Source of the DNA: Andrena cerasifolii
Taxonomy: Eukaryota > Arthropoda > Insecta > Hymenoptera > Andrenidae
Length of the DNA: 64,000 bases
Direction of reading: 5' to 3'
Assembly: GCF_050908995.1 (NCBI RefSeq)
Contig: NC_135133.1
Span: 2,212,001 to 2,276,000, forward strand
The translations under genes and the position numbers were made by a program. The notes below the pieces were generated by a model, which saw nothing but the letters and a program-made list of their open reading frames with translations, was not told the origin of the DNA and ran no database searches. The stretch's first letter is position 1, and every line of letters starts with the position of its first letter. Below are positions 12,301 through 25,330 of the stretch, one piece after another.

Positions 12301-12576
12301 TCGGCGGGTGGGGCGAGGGTGGCTCTTTAAAATCCCAACGACTTATTGCGCTGTTCCACGCGACCCGTTTGTAGATCACTTTATTATTAGAGGAGGTAGT
12401 ATCGTGCTGCTTATACACGTGGTGTTTAGTAATTATGTTGTACATGGTGAGTGTGAAGGTTTTGCTGGTTTAAATGCTGGAGTTATTCGCAAGAATTTTT
12501 GGTAACCCTTCAAGGGAGTTTCTTGTGCCAAAGCTCGAAAGACACGAGTATTTTCAGGAATTTATGAAGAATAAAA

Positions 12577-13090
12577 TACAGGGTGGACTGTTCTCCAATT
12601 TCACGTATTTACATGTTCATTGATTTTCCAACGATACACACAAATTGTTTCATATCTGCTCGTACAGATAACAGTTTTTCAAAAATAGATTAAGAAGATG
12701 ATTATGGAAAACTTATCCGCTTGCGGAAGTATTAGCAGGCCATCATTGTGAGCTGGAACAGAAATTCAAATTTTTTTTAAGTCTGACTCTGGTTTTGGTT
12801 TGAACTAGAATATACATGAAAATGTTGAAAATCCAAAAAATGACGGCATTCTAAAGCTAAAATGGTAAAAAATGTTTGTATTTTTTATTAATAACAGAAT
12901 AACTATCGTATATATTGTTATAGTTCTAAGTAGTTCCTGAAATACAGGAATATGTTTTCTTTAGTAGTTTTTGAAATATCACTTGTGTAAACGGGAAAAA
13001 TATGGTTTCAAGAAAAACTGCTTGAAAGTTTCTATAATGATTCTTGTACACTTACAAAATTTATATAAAATTTAAGGACAATCCACCCAC
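12577..13090. mobile_element. Probable TIR element, GGGTGGAYTGTYCT ends
   Basis: The left end TACAGGGTGGACTGTTCTCC (12577) is matched in inverted form by AGGACAATCCACCC (13074-13087). The short inverted ends and the CAGGG start resemble the CAGGGTGT families elsewhere in the window. The right outermost bases have diverged, so no target duplication can be claimed. The interior has no coding frame. Confidence 0.45.
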
Positions 13091-13751
13091 TGGTTTATAC
13101 TCTATAAATTCCTAAAAAAATATCTTTGTGGGGCCTTTGAAAGAGAAACCCTACTTAAAGGAGTAAAATTGATGTAATCATTCATATGGACATTGTACAC
13201 CGGTTGGAAGGGATATTGTCCCGTGAAATTTGTCTGGTGCACGTGAAGTTGTTTAAGAGATGATAGAGACAAAGAGTGAATGGGGTATAATTGAAAATTA
13301 AATAAGGCGAAATTGTAGAAAGTCTTTTTTAGACGGTTGTTTTGTTTTTGAGAAAATCGAATTTGTACATGAAAATAATTTTTAATCAAGCCCATATGTT
13401 TTTTTTTTAAATGGGGCTTATTATGATACAATTCCATTTGACATTTTCGATTTTTTGTTACGAAAGATCACTCCCCTTTCAGTAGCACCACGAATTCCTC
13501 TCCACCGTGTATTTTTGTAGGGAATCCACGTTTCAGTCTCAACATTGGAGACCTAGAGGTTGATTTTTGAATGCTGTTGGGTTTTCTCTTATAATTCATC
13601 TTGCACCCTTTTATTCGACTTTAGAATGAAATTACCTAATACGTACTATCTAATCGTGGAATATTCTGCAGCATCAATGTTGATCTACAATCGATGAATC
13701 GCCATTGCGAACGCAACATCATCACATTATTTCATCGACAATACCTTTCTT
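13091..13751. other. AT-rich, no feature recognised
   Basis: A 111-codon minus-strand frame (13437-13102) has no recognisable domain. No RNA gene or repeat structure is evident. Confidence 0.35.
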
Positions 13752-13755
13752 TGAA

Positions 13756-14491
13756 GGGGTTACATTCACCTAGAGATCCGGAGGAAGCATACATCAGGAT
13801 TTTTTTTTGGAAAAAGTATAAGCGAAAATCATACACAATGTTTTTCTACTATAAGACACATCTTTTAACTATATTATTCTAAATTTTCATTATTATTATT
13901 ATTATTAACTAAAGGAGATATCGGCTTGGATATGAGTCGTGTTTTTTTTTTAAGCATTAGCTGGTGGACATTCCCTAGGCTAAACGATACATCTGAAAGC
14001 AAACATTCAAATAGATTTTAAAAATAAATAACTTTCAGAAGTACCTGACGTTCTAATATTTTTAAATTTTTCTTTCAATTTTGCACTAATGGAAATACTT
14101 GCAAAGCCTTCTTAAAAAAAAGAAAATTTTTTTCCACGAAATTCAATATTTCAACTTCAAACGGTCGCACTTTTTTACAAAAATACAGTATTAAAATTTA
14201 GAGAACGTCAGGTAAGTTATTTATTTTTCAAATCTATTTGAATTTTTGCTTTCAGATGCACCGTTTAGCCTAGGGAATGTCCACCAGCTAATGCTTAAAA
14301 AAAAACACGACTCGTATCCAAGCCGATATCTCCTTTAGTTAATAATAATATCTCATGAAAAATTAGAATAATATAGTTAAAAGATGCATCTTTTAGTAGA
14401 AAAACATTGTGTATTATTTTCACTTATACTTTTCTCAAAAAAAATCCTAAACTTGTATGCTTTTTCCGGACTTCTAGATGGACGTAACCCC
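13756..14491. mobile_element. TTAA-type foldback element, GGGGTTACRTTCA-like ends
   Basis: The right end reads ACGTAACCCC followed by TTAA (14492-14495). The left end is GGGGTTACATTCACC preceded by TGAA, a one-base change from TTAA. Arms of about 300 bp fold around a centre near 14124 and include GGAGATATCGGCTTGGATA against TATCCAAGCCGATATCTCC. An (ATT)n run at 13890-13907 lies in the left arm only. TTAA duplication with G-rich ends fits piggyBac-type mobilisation. No transposase is present. Confidence 0.78.
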
Positions 14492-14495
14492 TTAA

Positions 14496-15459
14496 AGAGT
14501 ACAAATATTCATTACAATTTTGGCTGCATTATTGCTTCCGCTGATCTCTTACTCTGTAACTCGATATCATCTGTATTTTCATGACAGAGACTTGTAGTTA
14601 CAGTTGTGCAGGTATCTGTGCCTTTAGCCAACTGAACTGTGTGAAAGTATTCTAGTAATGGGTATCGAATTTTTATGGTGCATCGAGTATTAACTCCTTT
14701 GGAGCAGATTTAATTATGATTATCAGTCTGGAGGGTACAGTTTTGGTAGATTACTTCATCTATGTTACAAATTTATTTTATATGAAAGGTACAACTCTTC
14801 TATGGATCTGATCGTACGAGACTCATGCTGTGGTAGCCTATGGAATAGTATCTTCTGAATGAATCGCCAATATTGCGAACCAGTGATAACCAGGTTTCTT
14901 CAGGCTGCATCTCTCAATTGCACCAGTAGAATGCACTATACAATCTTGCAGTGTATAATGAAGGAAAGAGGAAAAACAGGAGAGGAATTATAGGTACAAG
15001 ATACCAGAAACACCTTTTTATAGTTAACCAGATATAATATAATGATTTTCAATGGGCAAGTTTTGGCGCCAAGGACCTTTCCCACCATTGGAGAAGGCCA
15101 AACAAATGAGCACAAATGAAAAAACATTTAACTAAATAAAACACATCGTATCCCCAGAAATTACACTGCAATACGAATATTCATATTATTATTAATCCTC
15201 TTTGTTACTCTATAGGAATATACAGAATAAATCTATAATATTTCCCAGACGATTGATGTACAGCACATTAGAATACCTGGCGAAGTTCCAGCGTAACCAC
15301 TGTCAACAAGTCTAACAATAAATATATTAAATTTCATCCGCTAATAAAATCCCCGTGCGTCTTCTCCATCAACATTACAAAGCTTTCAAACACCAAGGAA
15401 ACTCCACCTGTCGCACAATGTCACAAATCAACAGAATCTTCGTCCCCTCTTCAAGGACC
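14496..15459. other. AT-rich, no feature recognised
   Basis: Only short frames without recognisable products are present. Confidence 0.4.
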
Positions 15460-17960
15460 CAGCCAAATGCATTGCACGCAGCAGCAAAAATACCGTCACG
15501 ATCCATCGATCTCTAGAAACAGTAGATCGCCCCTGGCCATTGTGTCTAACAAGTCCGCCAGGACTTGGCTCGAGCAATTAGAGGCCCGAGCCACAGGACG
15601 TTCCCCAAAGAGGAAAATCGCGCCGCGAGCCAACCAGTGTCCCACCGTAAAAATCCCCCCTCCCGTCCGCTAATAACCGTGGTCGCGAAAAATCATCGGT
15701 GCGCGGTGCGAGGATCCAGGTTGACCGAGCGAACGGACGGCGCGGAAGAGGACTGGCAAAAAGGCATCGAGAAACGGAGGTCTGATCGATGATGTCAGAG
15801 AACGGGAAGGATGCGCGTTATCGACGTCTGCACGTGCGCTGGTATGCCGCAATTAAGTCCCCCGTCGCCGTTTTTCCCCCGTCCTCGTTCGTGGCCAGCG
15901 CGGAGGCTGGATCCCCGTGGCAGCACGTGCACGCCTGGCTACACGTGTGCGAGCGCGAACAAGAAACACGAAAAAAGGGAGGACCCCGACGGTAGAGGCG
16001 ATCGCCGTGTCGGAACGGTTTCGCGATAAATGATAACCGCTTTAAATACCAGTTTAGCGCGTGTACACCGCGGCGAGCGGATCGCCCCGTGGCCGCGGAA
16101 TCCCCTCGTTTCCAGGCTCCTCCTTTTTTCACGATTATTATTTGTTGCCCTGGTACCGCGCGACTAGCCTGGCCGCGGTGGCCGCACACGCTACGGGTGA
16201 GGCGCGGACGCTGGACCCCGCACAACGCACTTCGAGTCAGATCTGTCGCGAAAGGTGCTGATGGTTCGGGACCGAACACCGAACGTCACCTTCTTTCGGA
16301 ACTGGGAATCTTTTCGGTTTGCCTTGATCACCTTATTAGAACGAGACAGATTGTATCCGCCGTGGCGATAACGGAAGAAGTGGCAGGGATAGCGATCACG
16401 TTGTTTCCAGCCAAAAACCCCGGGTCTTCTGCTGAGACACTGCTGGTCACGATTTATGCGGCTCGCGTGCTCCGGCACGAGTGGGCAAACCAGTGTGCAC
16501 GGCTGCCAACGGTTGGAAAGACTCTATCGCCTGGTACGGAAGATCTAGTGATTGGTTGGAGGATGAAAAGTAAAGAGAGCCACAACAGGAGCTGAGGGAG
16601 AATTCTCTGTCCGCCTGGCATCAGCCTCCATTTCAACAGGAGCAACGGATAACCGTTTTGCGCCGTCAATTTCGCGGCCGGCTGGATAAAGTGTCAGCGG
16701 CACCATCGCCGTCGTCTTCCTCCCGTTGCTGGCTGCTCTTTGCTGGATCCAGCTATCGCAGCAACGCCGCTCGTTCGGTCTGCAGATAAAGGAAGTGCAT
16801 CGGCGCTGCGGAACGGACGACCGCGATACGCCTGCACGTTTGTTCGATTAAGACCTTCCTATCGGGCAAAAAGGAGGAGTCGAGGGGTTGCTAGCTACCA
16901 CACCGTCCACGAATGATAAAGTCGAAGACGGATGCGCGGCCAGCTGGTTCCGAAGGCGCGAAAAGCTGCGGGCGTCGCCACCGTTCCGTGGCAGAATAAT
17001 CGGCGTCACGAGCGCAGATTTAACGACCGATGCGACGCCTACTTGGCCAGACTGGTTCCTCCCTCCTGCGACCGAGTTTCCCTCCGCCTGGCTATTATTC
17101 CTAATATATCGCTGCTCGCTGTCCCATCGGTTATTAAGCACCGGCCTGTAGCTGATGGTGCCACCGCGCCTCGATCGAGACTCTCCTTGCTCCGTTAATC
17201 GCCATTAACACGATACACATCGCGGTTTCAGCGGGATACCGCGTGGCTGACAAAAAGCGACGCGAACGTTACAGTTTTAATCGCGCGAACACCGATCACC
17301 GTTACTCCGACACGGGATGAACAATGGCCGTGCGAGACGTCTGTGATCCTGTTTGCAATTTCTATCGCCCCTCGTTGTTCCCGATGGCAGCCCGATTAAT
17401 AATCGCTTGCCGGCCGTCGACAGAATCGCTGGGAGAGGAGAATCAATCGGGGATAGCCTGGGAAAGAAAGCGATAACGGAGTAATTAGCGAGGGGGCCTA
17501 TTAATCCTGCCCATTAGGCTAGGACGGAGGAGATCTCGGGGGGCTGGCCGAGCTGATAGGAGACGTCCACGGTATCGATACGCTTCAACGAGAAATGGAT
17601 GCCCCGTTGTCGGGCGATTTTTGCGCCAGATCGGCTAGATAATATTCGCGGGGCCGTCTAGTGACGTGCAGCGCGCTGTTTTGTACCGCTTTCTCTCTTC
17701 TTCCTCCTGTGTCCGCTTCTTCAGGCGGTAGCACGGTGTCCGTTCCACGGGCGGACAGAAGCAGGATGTGGATATTTCTTAATAACGTTAACGGTTCACT
17801 CGGTACCTCTTTACGGTCATTAGTCTTGTTGCTTTTGCTAATTTCGGCCAGGCCTCGCGGCTGTCATCCTCGCCGCTTCGTTAGGAAAACTATGGGAGGA
17901 GCTGCATCCCGCGGCCCCCGATAATTGGGCCCGTAAAACACAACGACTCTGGGATCACTC
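15460..17960. other. GC-rich single-copy block
   Basis: About 2.5 kb of GC-rich, apparently unique DNA holds open frames of up to 168 codons (16089-16595, +), none with a domain I recognise. The part at 16700-17900 has many TTAAT/ATTAA cores embedded in GC-rich sequence, a pattern common in insect developmental enhancers. That is an impression, not a measurement. No splice-flanked coding exon could be defended. Confidence 0.35.
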
Positions 17961-18077
17961 AGATGACCACGGGCGGACGATGTTTACGGGTTGGGTTTTT
18001 CTCGATACATTGCGGGAATGCTGTAGGGGCTTAGCTCCCTTTATTGTAATATTGACACTGAATGCTTCGCTTATTAA

Positions 18078-18806
18078 GGGGTTATGCCTACCTGCAAGGT
18101 CTGAAAACACAAGTATTTTCGGGATTTTTTTTAAAACACTACAACACTTTTTTTTAAATAAACCTTTATGTATTCGAAAGTGTACATGTTAAACTACTTG
18201 TGGTCATTTTTGCGATGGAAAATATACATAAATAAAAAAAAATATTAGCGATCTCTCGGCAGCGATTTTTTTTGTCAGTAGTTTGCGGTGAACATTCTAA
18301 TTCTCACCTGGTTCGTCTGAAATAAAAAATTCGCGGGAATTTAGTTAGTATATTGGATTATCTTGTCCTTAATCGTTTATTATCCCAAGATATTAATTTG
18401 CCACAAAGTGGCAACTTCTCATAGCAAAAGTATCGATTTTCACCACAGAATCGCGCCCATGTTTCATCATTTTCCATCTGTAAAATAACAACTACCCAAC
18501 GGAAATGAAAAACCCACGATTAAGGACAAACTAATCTAATATACTGACTAAATTTGGTGGGTTTTTTATTTCTGATGAACTAGGTCGTAGCTATAGTGAT
18601 CACCGTAATAAAAAAAGCGCTGTCGGGAGATCGCTTGTAATTCCATTATTTATTTAGTTATCGCATTGCAAACAAAAAACTACAAGAACTTTAAAATACA
18701 TACTTTCGAATATACTACCGTTTATTTAAAGAAAAGTCTTCAAATTGAAGAAAAAAAAATCCCGAATATACTTGCGTTTTCAGACCTTGCAGGTAGGCAC
18801 AACCCC
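18078..18806. mobile_element. TTAA foldback element, GGGGTTRTGCCTACCTGCA ends
   Basis: Perfect TTAA copies flank it (18074-18077 and 18807-18810). The ends GGGGTTATGCCTACCTGCAA and its complement extend into long arms sharing the segment around AAGGTCTGAAAACRCAAGTAT. The interior contains no open frame of note. Family and mechanism are inferred from TTAA plus G-rich ends (piggyBac-like, non-autonomous). Confidence 0.85.
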
Positions 18807-19013
18807 TTAAGTACAGAACGTTGGGATAGAAAATAATATAATATACGAACCACGAATTCTTCCGACCTTTACAAGCTTTATATGAGTATGTAATTTTAAT
18901 TTAAACTTTGGTTTCCTGAGAAGCTTACTTGGAGTATAAAGGGTTGAACTATTCTACAACTACCACTATAACTTTGGAATAATCATAGTCCGTTTTTATT
19001 ACACGCAATAATA

Positions 19014-20405
19014 CAGGGTGTCCCGTAACCGGTGGTACAAGAGGGTGGTGATTCTGCATGAAAAAATAAGGGTGGTGATTCTACATGAAAAAATAAGTCG
19101 ACAATATGGAATAAAATTTGTTGATATCGCGGTTCGTTTTCAAGAAAATTGACTTCGAACTTTAGCAGAATGCACGTGCACCGAAATACACTTTTCGGCG
19201 CCCAAGGGGCACGCTGAGCCATACATACATACATATGTATAAGGGAAGCGGTTCTCGTCACTGTAAGCGAGACCCACAGAACTGCTTCGTTCCAAATCAG
19301 GGAAAAGACATTTTTTACCACTAAGATACTGACGACACGGAACTGATATGTGTGCCAAGACCTTAAGGGGTTACTTGCAGTCAGGAGGTAGAAGAAGAAC
19401 GATTCTTTGGAAATTTATTTCAGAAAGTGTACATGCATATTTTTATGCAAAGGTTTTTATATTCAGATGAGGGACGCGTTAACAGTTTATTATATTACGT
19501 TTTGGTGTAAAAGTATTTATTTATTGCAAAATTACAACGGATTCTCGTGTAACAGCCCCCGAAATTTGTGAATTTTTTTTTAAAAAAGTATTGTTAATGT
19601 TGCATTAAACTCTATTGGAATATAAGGAGGCATCTTTAAACTTGCAGAAAATATTTTTTTATGCCGATCCTTCTTATTATTAATTAATTATTGTGGAATC
19701 TCTTCCACGTCTGGTGTAGCACCTGTCACAGTCATCTGATTGCAAGAAGAAGAGAATTTTCTTAAAGTTAAATAATTTACGCTGACAGTGGACCTAAAAT
19801 TTGTATTTTAGTTTTTATTTATAATACTTTTTTCGTCGATATAAAGAATAATATGAAAAATTTGTCGGATGAAAAAACTTACTTTTTCTTTCAAACGCTG
19901 TAACTCTTTCAATTTATCATTTTTTTCTCTTCAAAGTGGACCAATACCAGCGAAAACTATCTAGCCTTAAGAAACTTCCATTTATTTTGCAATCAGATGA
20001 ATTGTGATAAGTGTTACACATTCCGCCAACAGGTATTACATCGTCGCAGAGGTGGACAAGATTCCACAATAATTAATAAATAATAAGAAGGATCATTTAC
20101 ATAAAAAGGATTTTTCATAAAAGGATTTAGAAAGGATCATTTTACAAAAAAAAATATATTTTCTGTAAATTTACAAATGCCTCTTTGCTTCTCAAAAGAG
20201 TTTAATCCAATATGACCAACAGTTTTTTTTAAAAAAATCTTGAATATTGAACCTGCACTTGGTACACGCGCACCTGGCCGAAATACATTGTCAATTTTCT
20301 AGAAAACTAAGCGAGTTACCACAAAGTTTTATTCTATACTTCTGACTTATGTTTCCATGTAAAACCAACACCCTCTGCTTGCACCACTGATTACGGAACA
20401 CTCTA
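19014..20405. mobile_element. Family B element, CAGGGTGTCCCGTAAC ends
   Basis: The left end CAGGGTGTCCCGTAACCGG and the right end (complement of CAGAGTGTTCCGTAATCAG) lie between TA dinucleotides at 19012-19013 and 20406-20407. Both ends continue as inverted sequence for roughly 190 bp. They share GTGGTRCAAG, the GGTGATTCTRCATGAAAAAATAAG block (duplicated in the left arm at about 19043-19098) and a GTACACGCGCACCTGG-like motif. The middle is occupied by a TTAA-type foldback. The same family recurs at 51071 and, in part, at 46510 and 2975. The TA flank and inverted ends suggest a Tc1/mariner-class element; there is no transposase. Confidence 0.65.
19367..20254. mobile_element. TTAA-type foldback nested in family B, right end lost
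   Basis: TTAA (19363-19366) is followed by GGGGTTACTTGCAGTCAGG. Inverted arms at about 19554-19720 and 20044-20254 pair around a centre near 19880, including TTATTGTGGAATC against GATTCCACAATAA. The outer 180 bp of the left arm has no partner on the right, where the sequence passes straight into family B. The right terminus was probably deleted, so no second TTAA is seen. Confidence 0.55.
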
Positions 20406-20407
20406 TA

Positions 20408-21784
20408 CGATACAGTAAGGAATGCTGATAGCACATAGAAGGAGATACAAAAAGCAAAGTACAGCTGTAAAATGTTATTCAATTAACCTTTAACCTGTTA
20501 AATAAGCAAAAAGGGTTAAGTCGTTAAAATTTAATAGTTAAGTTTATAGAATAAGGTAGAATAGGGTATTAGGTAAGGTGTAGGATTTATTCTGAGAAAT
20601 GAATTATTTCGCTTTTGATCACTTATTATTATTAAGTATTTACTTGGGGTTAAGCATGGGATTTGGGTTAAGAGGGGTACAATTTTTTTGTTGTGGCTCT
20701 CTCAAGATGGACTAATATAAATGATTAGACTACTTAGGAGTAGTATTTTTGCAGCAACTTATGAATTCAAGTTTGAACGTGTATTGAATAACAAACATGG
20801 GGGTGAAATATTCAACCATTTAATCCAAATTTTAGATCCATATAAATTGAACATAAGGATTTCGGGAATTCATTAGAAATATATGCATTTAAAGGTTAAA
20901 GTCTTCGAAGGTTCTAAAATTATGAGAAAATTTATTTAAAACGCTGTTGCATAGAACTGATGTTCTATAATGCGATTCACGTGGTACAATCACTCAAGTT
21001 CATTAATGCATTGACGTTTAGGCGAAGGGATCAAGAGAAAATATTGGTGCATTAGATTCACCACTGAATTACAGAGAAACTGTTTTATCATGCTATGCAA
21101 AGTGATCGAAAACCTATGATTCACGATTTAGAGGCAAGGTCCACATCGCAAGAGACAGAAAAGATTCTAACAAACATGGATTCACGAATCCTTCGTCGCT
21201 GAAAGTCAGTCGTTTGAAATTATAGTCTCACAGCAGGTGATCGATGTGGCCTCTATTATGTTACTAATAGTCGCACAGTAATCATGGCAGACATAATAAT
21301 TATATAGATGTCGATACAGCATCCAATCCACTTCTTCCCATCATCGAGCATTCCTTGCTGCTCTTTGGCTGCGTTGCATGCATCGTTTACCTGTCGGTTT
21401 TGCGGTTCGTGCATATGAACTCGAATAGAGTAAACCATAGGCATCGATAAGGTCGTTGACAAGCTACTTGGCATTCATACCAGTTTTTCTTTCCTCTTAG
21501 AAAGTGCTGAGCATAATTTATTCCTCGGCTCTGTATCTACTTTAGATAATAAAATGAAAAATTTCTGAACCTGTACCAGTCCCGAAGCCTACAAATTTCA
21601 TAGATTGCTTTGAATCACCTTTATCGTTTGTAATTGCAGCACACGAGTCGAGGTAAAGGGAATTCTGTTCTTATTGGCATTAATCGCTTTACTAATGAAC
21701 ATAATTTGTCTAATCGAAATTGTTTCGTTGGGAATTGCCAGCAAGGGAACTTTGGATTACTTTGTGATCGAGAATGTCGATTAA
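20408..21784. other. AT-rich, no gene recognised
   Basis: Scattered short frames (longest 72 codons, 21474-21256 minus) without recognisable products. No repeat structure identified. Confidence 0.4.
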
Positions 21785-21923
21785 TTCAGTTCCTAAGGAA
21801 TTCTGTTCCAACAGAATCGAGCGGTATGTACTCACAAAAACAAACGCCTTATACCATGTATACTAGGAAAGTAGTAGGTATCATTCGACTATGGTAGATA
21901 CGTGTAATACAATGAGTGCGTAA

Positions 21924-22908
21924 GTAGGGGAGACCGGGGCCAGTTGACTAACGAGGTTAGTTGACTAATTCCCTTTAATTATTGTATTATGTTATAAATT
22001 TTGCTGCGATTCGCGATATTGAAGCATATGGATGACCAGCTTGCCATTTAACGTGTCACCGTGACTTACACTTGCGTGTTCTATCAGTGAGAATGAGAAA
22101 TCTAAAAAGATCGGTGGGAAGTAAATATTTCTGTTTCGACTATTTATGAATTTTTGTCCACTAAGTATTGCTTGATATTTTTTCATGAATATTTTGTGGA
22201 ATCGTGATAAATTGACTATAATTTAGGGTATTTTATTTTATCCGGTGCGTGGAGGTTTTGTACGTACGACCCTTAACATGTTGATAATGTCGGACGGGGT
22301 TATTTGATGCTAAGCGTAAGAATACCACTAAAAATCGTACTTTTTATCCTCAAGATGCAGTCGAGGCAAAGAGTTTAGCTGCTCAAATCCACTTCCCCCA
22401 CCACAAATCCCCCTACCAGTTTTACACCCTATCCCCCCTTCAAACTCTCAGGCCTTCTAAATAGACCATAACGAACAAGTAGAAAATAATTACAGTATCT
22501 AACACCATGATACTTAATAAAAAATAACAGTATGAAGGAGTGAAAAAAACAAAATTGTTGGTTGTAGGATATATATGTATGCCTTTCGTATACTATATTG
22601 ATGGAACTGTGACATATATACGCCTTTCGCAGGCAAAGGGTTAAAATTGAAAAGTAACATACAAGTCAACTAACCCCATCATATTTGTCAACTCACCCCA
22701 CAGCCGGGGTTTGTTGACTTATTCGTCTCACTACTCTAAATATAATAAAAACTACGACCTAGACTCAATTAAAACAATTTTAAAAATTAAGCCTGTATAC
22801 CTAATGAAATTTGTAAACTTTTGGCATTCAAGTCAGCAAAATACCAATGGTCTATTTAGAAAAATTAGAAATGTTAAAAATTAGTCAATTAGCCCCGGTC
22901 TCCCCTAC
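21924..22908. mobile_element. Word-iterated element J1, GTAGGGGAGACCGGGGC ends
   Basis: Inverted ends GTAGGGGAGACCGGGGC lie between TAA copies (21921-21923 and 22909-22911); TAAG is also a possible duplication. A word close to GGGGYYARTTGACTAA occurs about six times. It is seen at the left end (21936 and 21953), inverted near 22667 and 22688, direct near 22705, and at the right end near 22884. No coding frame is present. Sister elements are J2 (55271) and the end J3 (33690-33739), which share the 15-bp end but carry different words. The superfamily is not certain, since a 3-bp duplication leaves several options. Confidence 0.75.
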
Positions 22909-22923
22909 TAAGTTACGATTTAA

Positions 22924-23659
22924 GGGGAGGTTCTGGTCTAAATGTCGATTTTTTTTATTTCATTTTTCGAATGTTCAACCTTTTAGGAAAACGTGTTTAA
23001 AAGGATTTGTTGAAATTCGTAATATTCTCGAAGTTATAGGCATTTGAGTAGCGGCAAATGCATGGGTAACACCCGGCCACTCGGCACCCACGTAAAACTT
23101 TAAACGCGTTTTTCTCGAAACAGTGTTCTCAAAATGGTGGGACCTGTATCTCCAAAAGTTATTATCCGATTCGACTGAAAATTTTTTTTACATTGAAGAA
23201 TATACTTCTGGCTAGGAGGGAAACTAGAAAAAATACCAAAAATTGAAAATTTATAATTTTCAAAGGCGTTAAAAGGACGAAAAATATAGAGGGAAAGTGA
23301 TTTCAAACTTCAAGTTTCGTTATTTTCTAAAAAAATGTAATTTTTGTATTTTTTAGCCCCCCCCCCCCCCTCCCTAGCCAAAAGAATAATCTTCAAAATA
23401 AACAAGGTTTCAGTCGAATCGGATAATAACTTTTGGAGATAGAGGTCCCACCGATTTGGATCAATTTTTTGACGCCTTGACTTTAACGACTCCCCAGTGC
23501 CGTCTGTAATGATTAATTATAAAACAAAAAATATATTTCTATAATTTAAGACATCCTTAATACAATGCAAAAACTCCCATTAAATTATATGTAGTAGTTT
23601 TCCTTTAATTAATTCCTAAATATCACCTATTTTTTTGGGCTCTAGACCAGAACCTCCCC
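22924..23659 (+). mobile_element. TTAA element E1, GGGGAGGTTCYGGTCTA ends
   Basis: Flanked by TTAA (22920-22923 and 23660-23663), with ends GGGGAGGTTCTGGTCTA and its complement. Two more copies occur at 35612-36341 (opposite orientation) and 39302-40025 (same orientation). They share interior landmarks such as CGAGAAAAACGCGTTTAAAG and TATACTTCTGGCTAGGAGG. The arms are partly inverted copies of each other (TTATTATCCGATTCGACTGA occurs both ways). It is non-coding and inserted in repeat A only 11 bp from J1. Confidence 0.88.
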
Positions 23660-23765
23660 TTAATTACTGTTAAGCTGGGTTTACACCTGACGAGTGACTC
23701 GGCCGTACTAAAAAATTAATTGGAGTCATCGTTAGTGACATCACCAACAAAACACCTCCGCCTCC

Positions 23766-24162
23766 ATCTCAAATCTTCTTCACTAGTGAAATGCTTCCAA
23801 TGTTAGAAGCAGATTAAGGAATAGTACTCTATTTATGCTGTGTAAACATTCTACTACCTTTGGCATGGATAAAATGTGTGGATAAATTATATAGATCTTC
23901 TAACTCTATTCCACATTCAGTTGATTTCTTTTGCGACTCACTATATTCTTTTAAGCACTCAGTGAGGACGGCGGTGAATAAGTCTCGTTAACTTCGATGT
24001 AGTACAATTTCCATTGCATTCTTTTTGCTTATTTCCTACCTGGGTACTATTATTTCGTTATTTTAGTTTTTTCTACTTATATATGTTATAGTCCTTTACG
24101 GGGTTTCTCTATTCTCTGTATACCAAAGTGTTTTCCCGTATATAAATAAATAAATAAATACT
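23766..24162 (+). repeat. Possible retroposon 3' end with (AATA)n tail
   Basis: The stretch ends in TATAAATAAATAAATAAATA (24140-24160) after a T-rich segment. Short tandem tails of this kind terminate many insect non-LTR elements. No reverse transcriptase coding remains and no target duplication was identified, so this is tentative. Confidence 0.28.
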
Positions 24163-24739
24163 AACTTCGAACTACTTAATTAAGCAGAAAAGGTTGACTG
24201 TTTTGGAGTAGACGCAGTCCTAACAGCGACATCGAATAAAATTTAAATTTGCTATTCCGAATTCGCATTATTATTGTTTTTGTGCAAATATGTGAGATAA
24301 ATATTTTCGCAACTTATACAGGCTTTTTTCTCTTACGTATTCTATTTTCAACTGGCAGACTCCATTTACGCGATTCCCAACCGCGAAAAGAAGACCACGC
24401 TGAACGAATACTCCGCGTAAATCGAGGGACAAGCGTGTATTACTTATTCTGCATCTCTACAATTTCCGTATAACGAATTTGACATAATGATTGCATGGGA
24501 TTTCCAAATATATATTATTGCAAACATTCGCCACACCCTACGAGTCGTTTATTAACGCAGGCGGAAGACGGGTCAGAAACCAACCCAGACCCACCTTCAC
24601 CGACGAACGGTTAGAACCTAGAACTGGATAATTAAACACACCGCAGGTAATAATAACCCACTCAGTACCCACATTTCCTTCCGAAATTAACATAGTGGAC
24701 CACGTCGGAGAGTTTCTGTCGCCAATAAGATCACTGCAA
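24163..24739. other. No feature recognised
   Basis: Mixed composition, short frames only. The segment near 24690-24760 weakly resembles 1700-1770, but not convincingly enough to call a repeat. Confidence 0.3.
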
Positions 24740-25330
24740 TATTACAAAGCCACATCTTGACGCCTCTCCACGTCCGCGAGGATGTCCTGCTGTCAGAGTA
24801 ACGGCGAAACGGGATAGCAGCCTTCTCTGGGCAACGAAATTCGTTCCTGAAGGCGCCGTGTTGAACGCCGTTCGCGTGGGCGTTCTACATTTAATTGTGC
24901 ACGGCTAAAGCGGCGAACGGACGAGGCTCGCGGCCAGTTGCAATCCAGCCTCAAAAACGTTGGCGTTTCCTGCGAACGAGTAGTTAAAGCGCTGCTAGCC
25001 CCGAGCAAACGATCGTGGCGATTAATTGCAACGATGTTTCACTACGCTCGATCGATATGGAACAAATCGAGCTACCAGAGGGAAATTCACTAGGGGAGGT
25101 GGCTGAGAGGCGTCAGGGGCTCCTGACCCCCTCGAACCCGTTCGCAACAGGTGACCACGCTGTAGCCTCGTGTCCGTGGAGGTAATCATTTATAAACGCG
25201 ACACACTCTTCCGTTATTACCGTGTACTCGCGAATGGCTCATTATTTGAGCGGAATGGAGTTCAAAGGGTGCTGCAAAAGGAAGGGGCCGAGGAGGATGC
25301 AGTAGCTTCATAGAGGAGCAGTTTCTTGGC
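24740..25330. other. GC-rich single-copy island
   Basis: CpG-rich, with a small inverted repeat around TCAGGGGCTCCTGACCCC (25113-25130). The open frame 25008-24793 (-) has no recognised domain. Confidence 0.3.

Larger units (their letters stand above)
21785..23765 (+). repeat. Dispersed repeat A, copy 2, split by two insertions
   Basis: Outside the insertions at 21924-22908 and 22924-23659 the sequence follows copy 1 (300-1140). It carries CAGTTCCTAAGGAA, the ACTCACAAA...CTAGGAAAGTAGT segment, AATGAGTGCG, then TTAATTACTGTTAAG and GTCATCGTTAGTGACATCACC. Copy 1 has continuous sequence (GTGCACATTAGATTACCATTTAATTG, about 1022-1047) where copy 2 carries both elements, so copy 1 is the unoccupied site for both. 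Confidence 0.62.
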
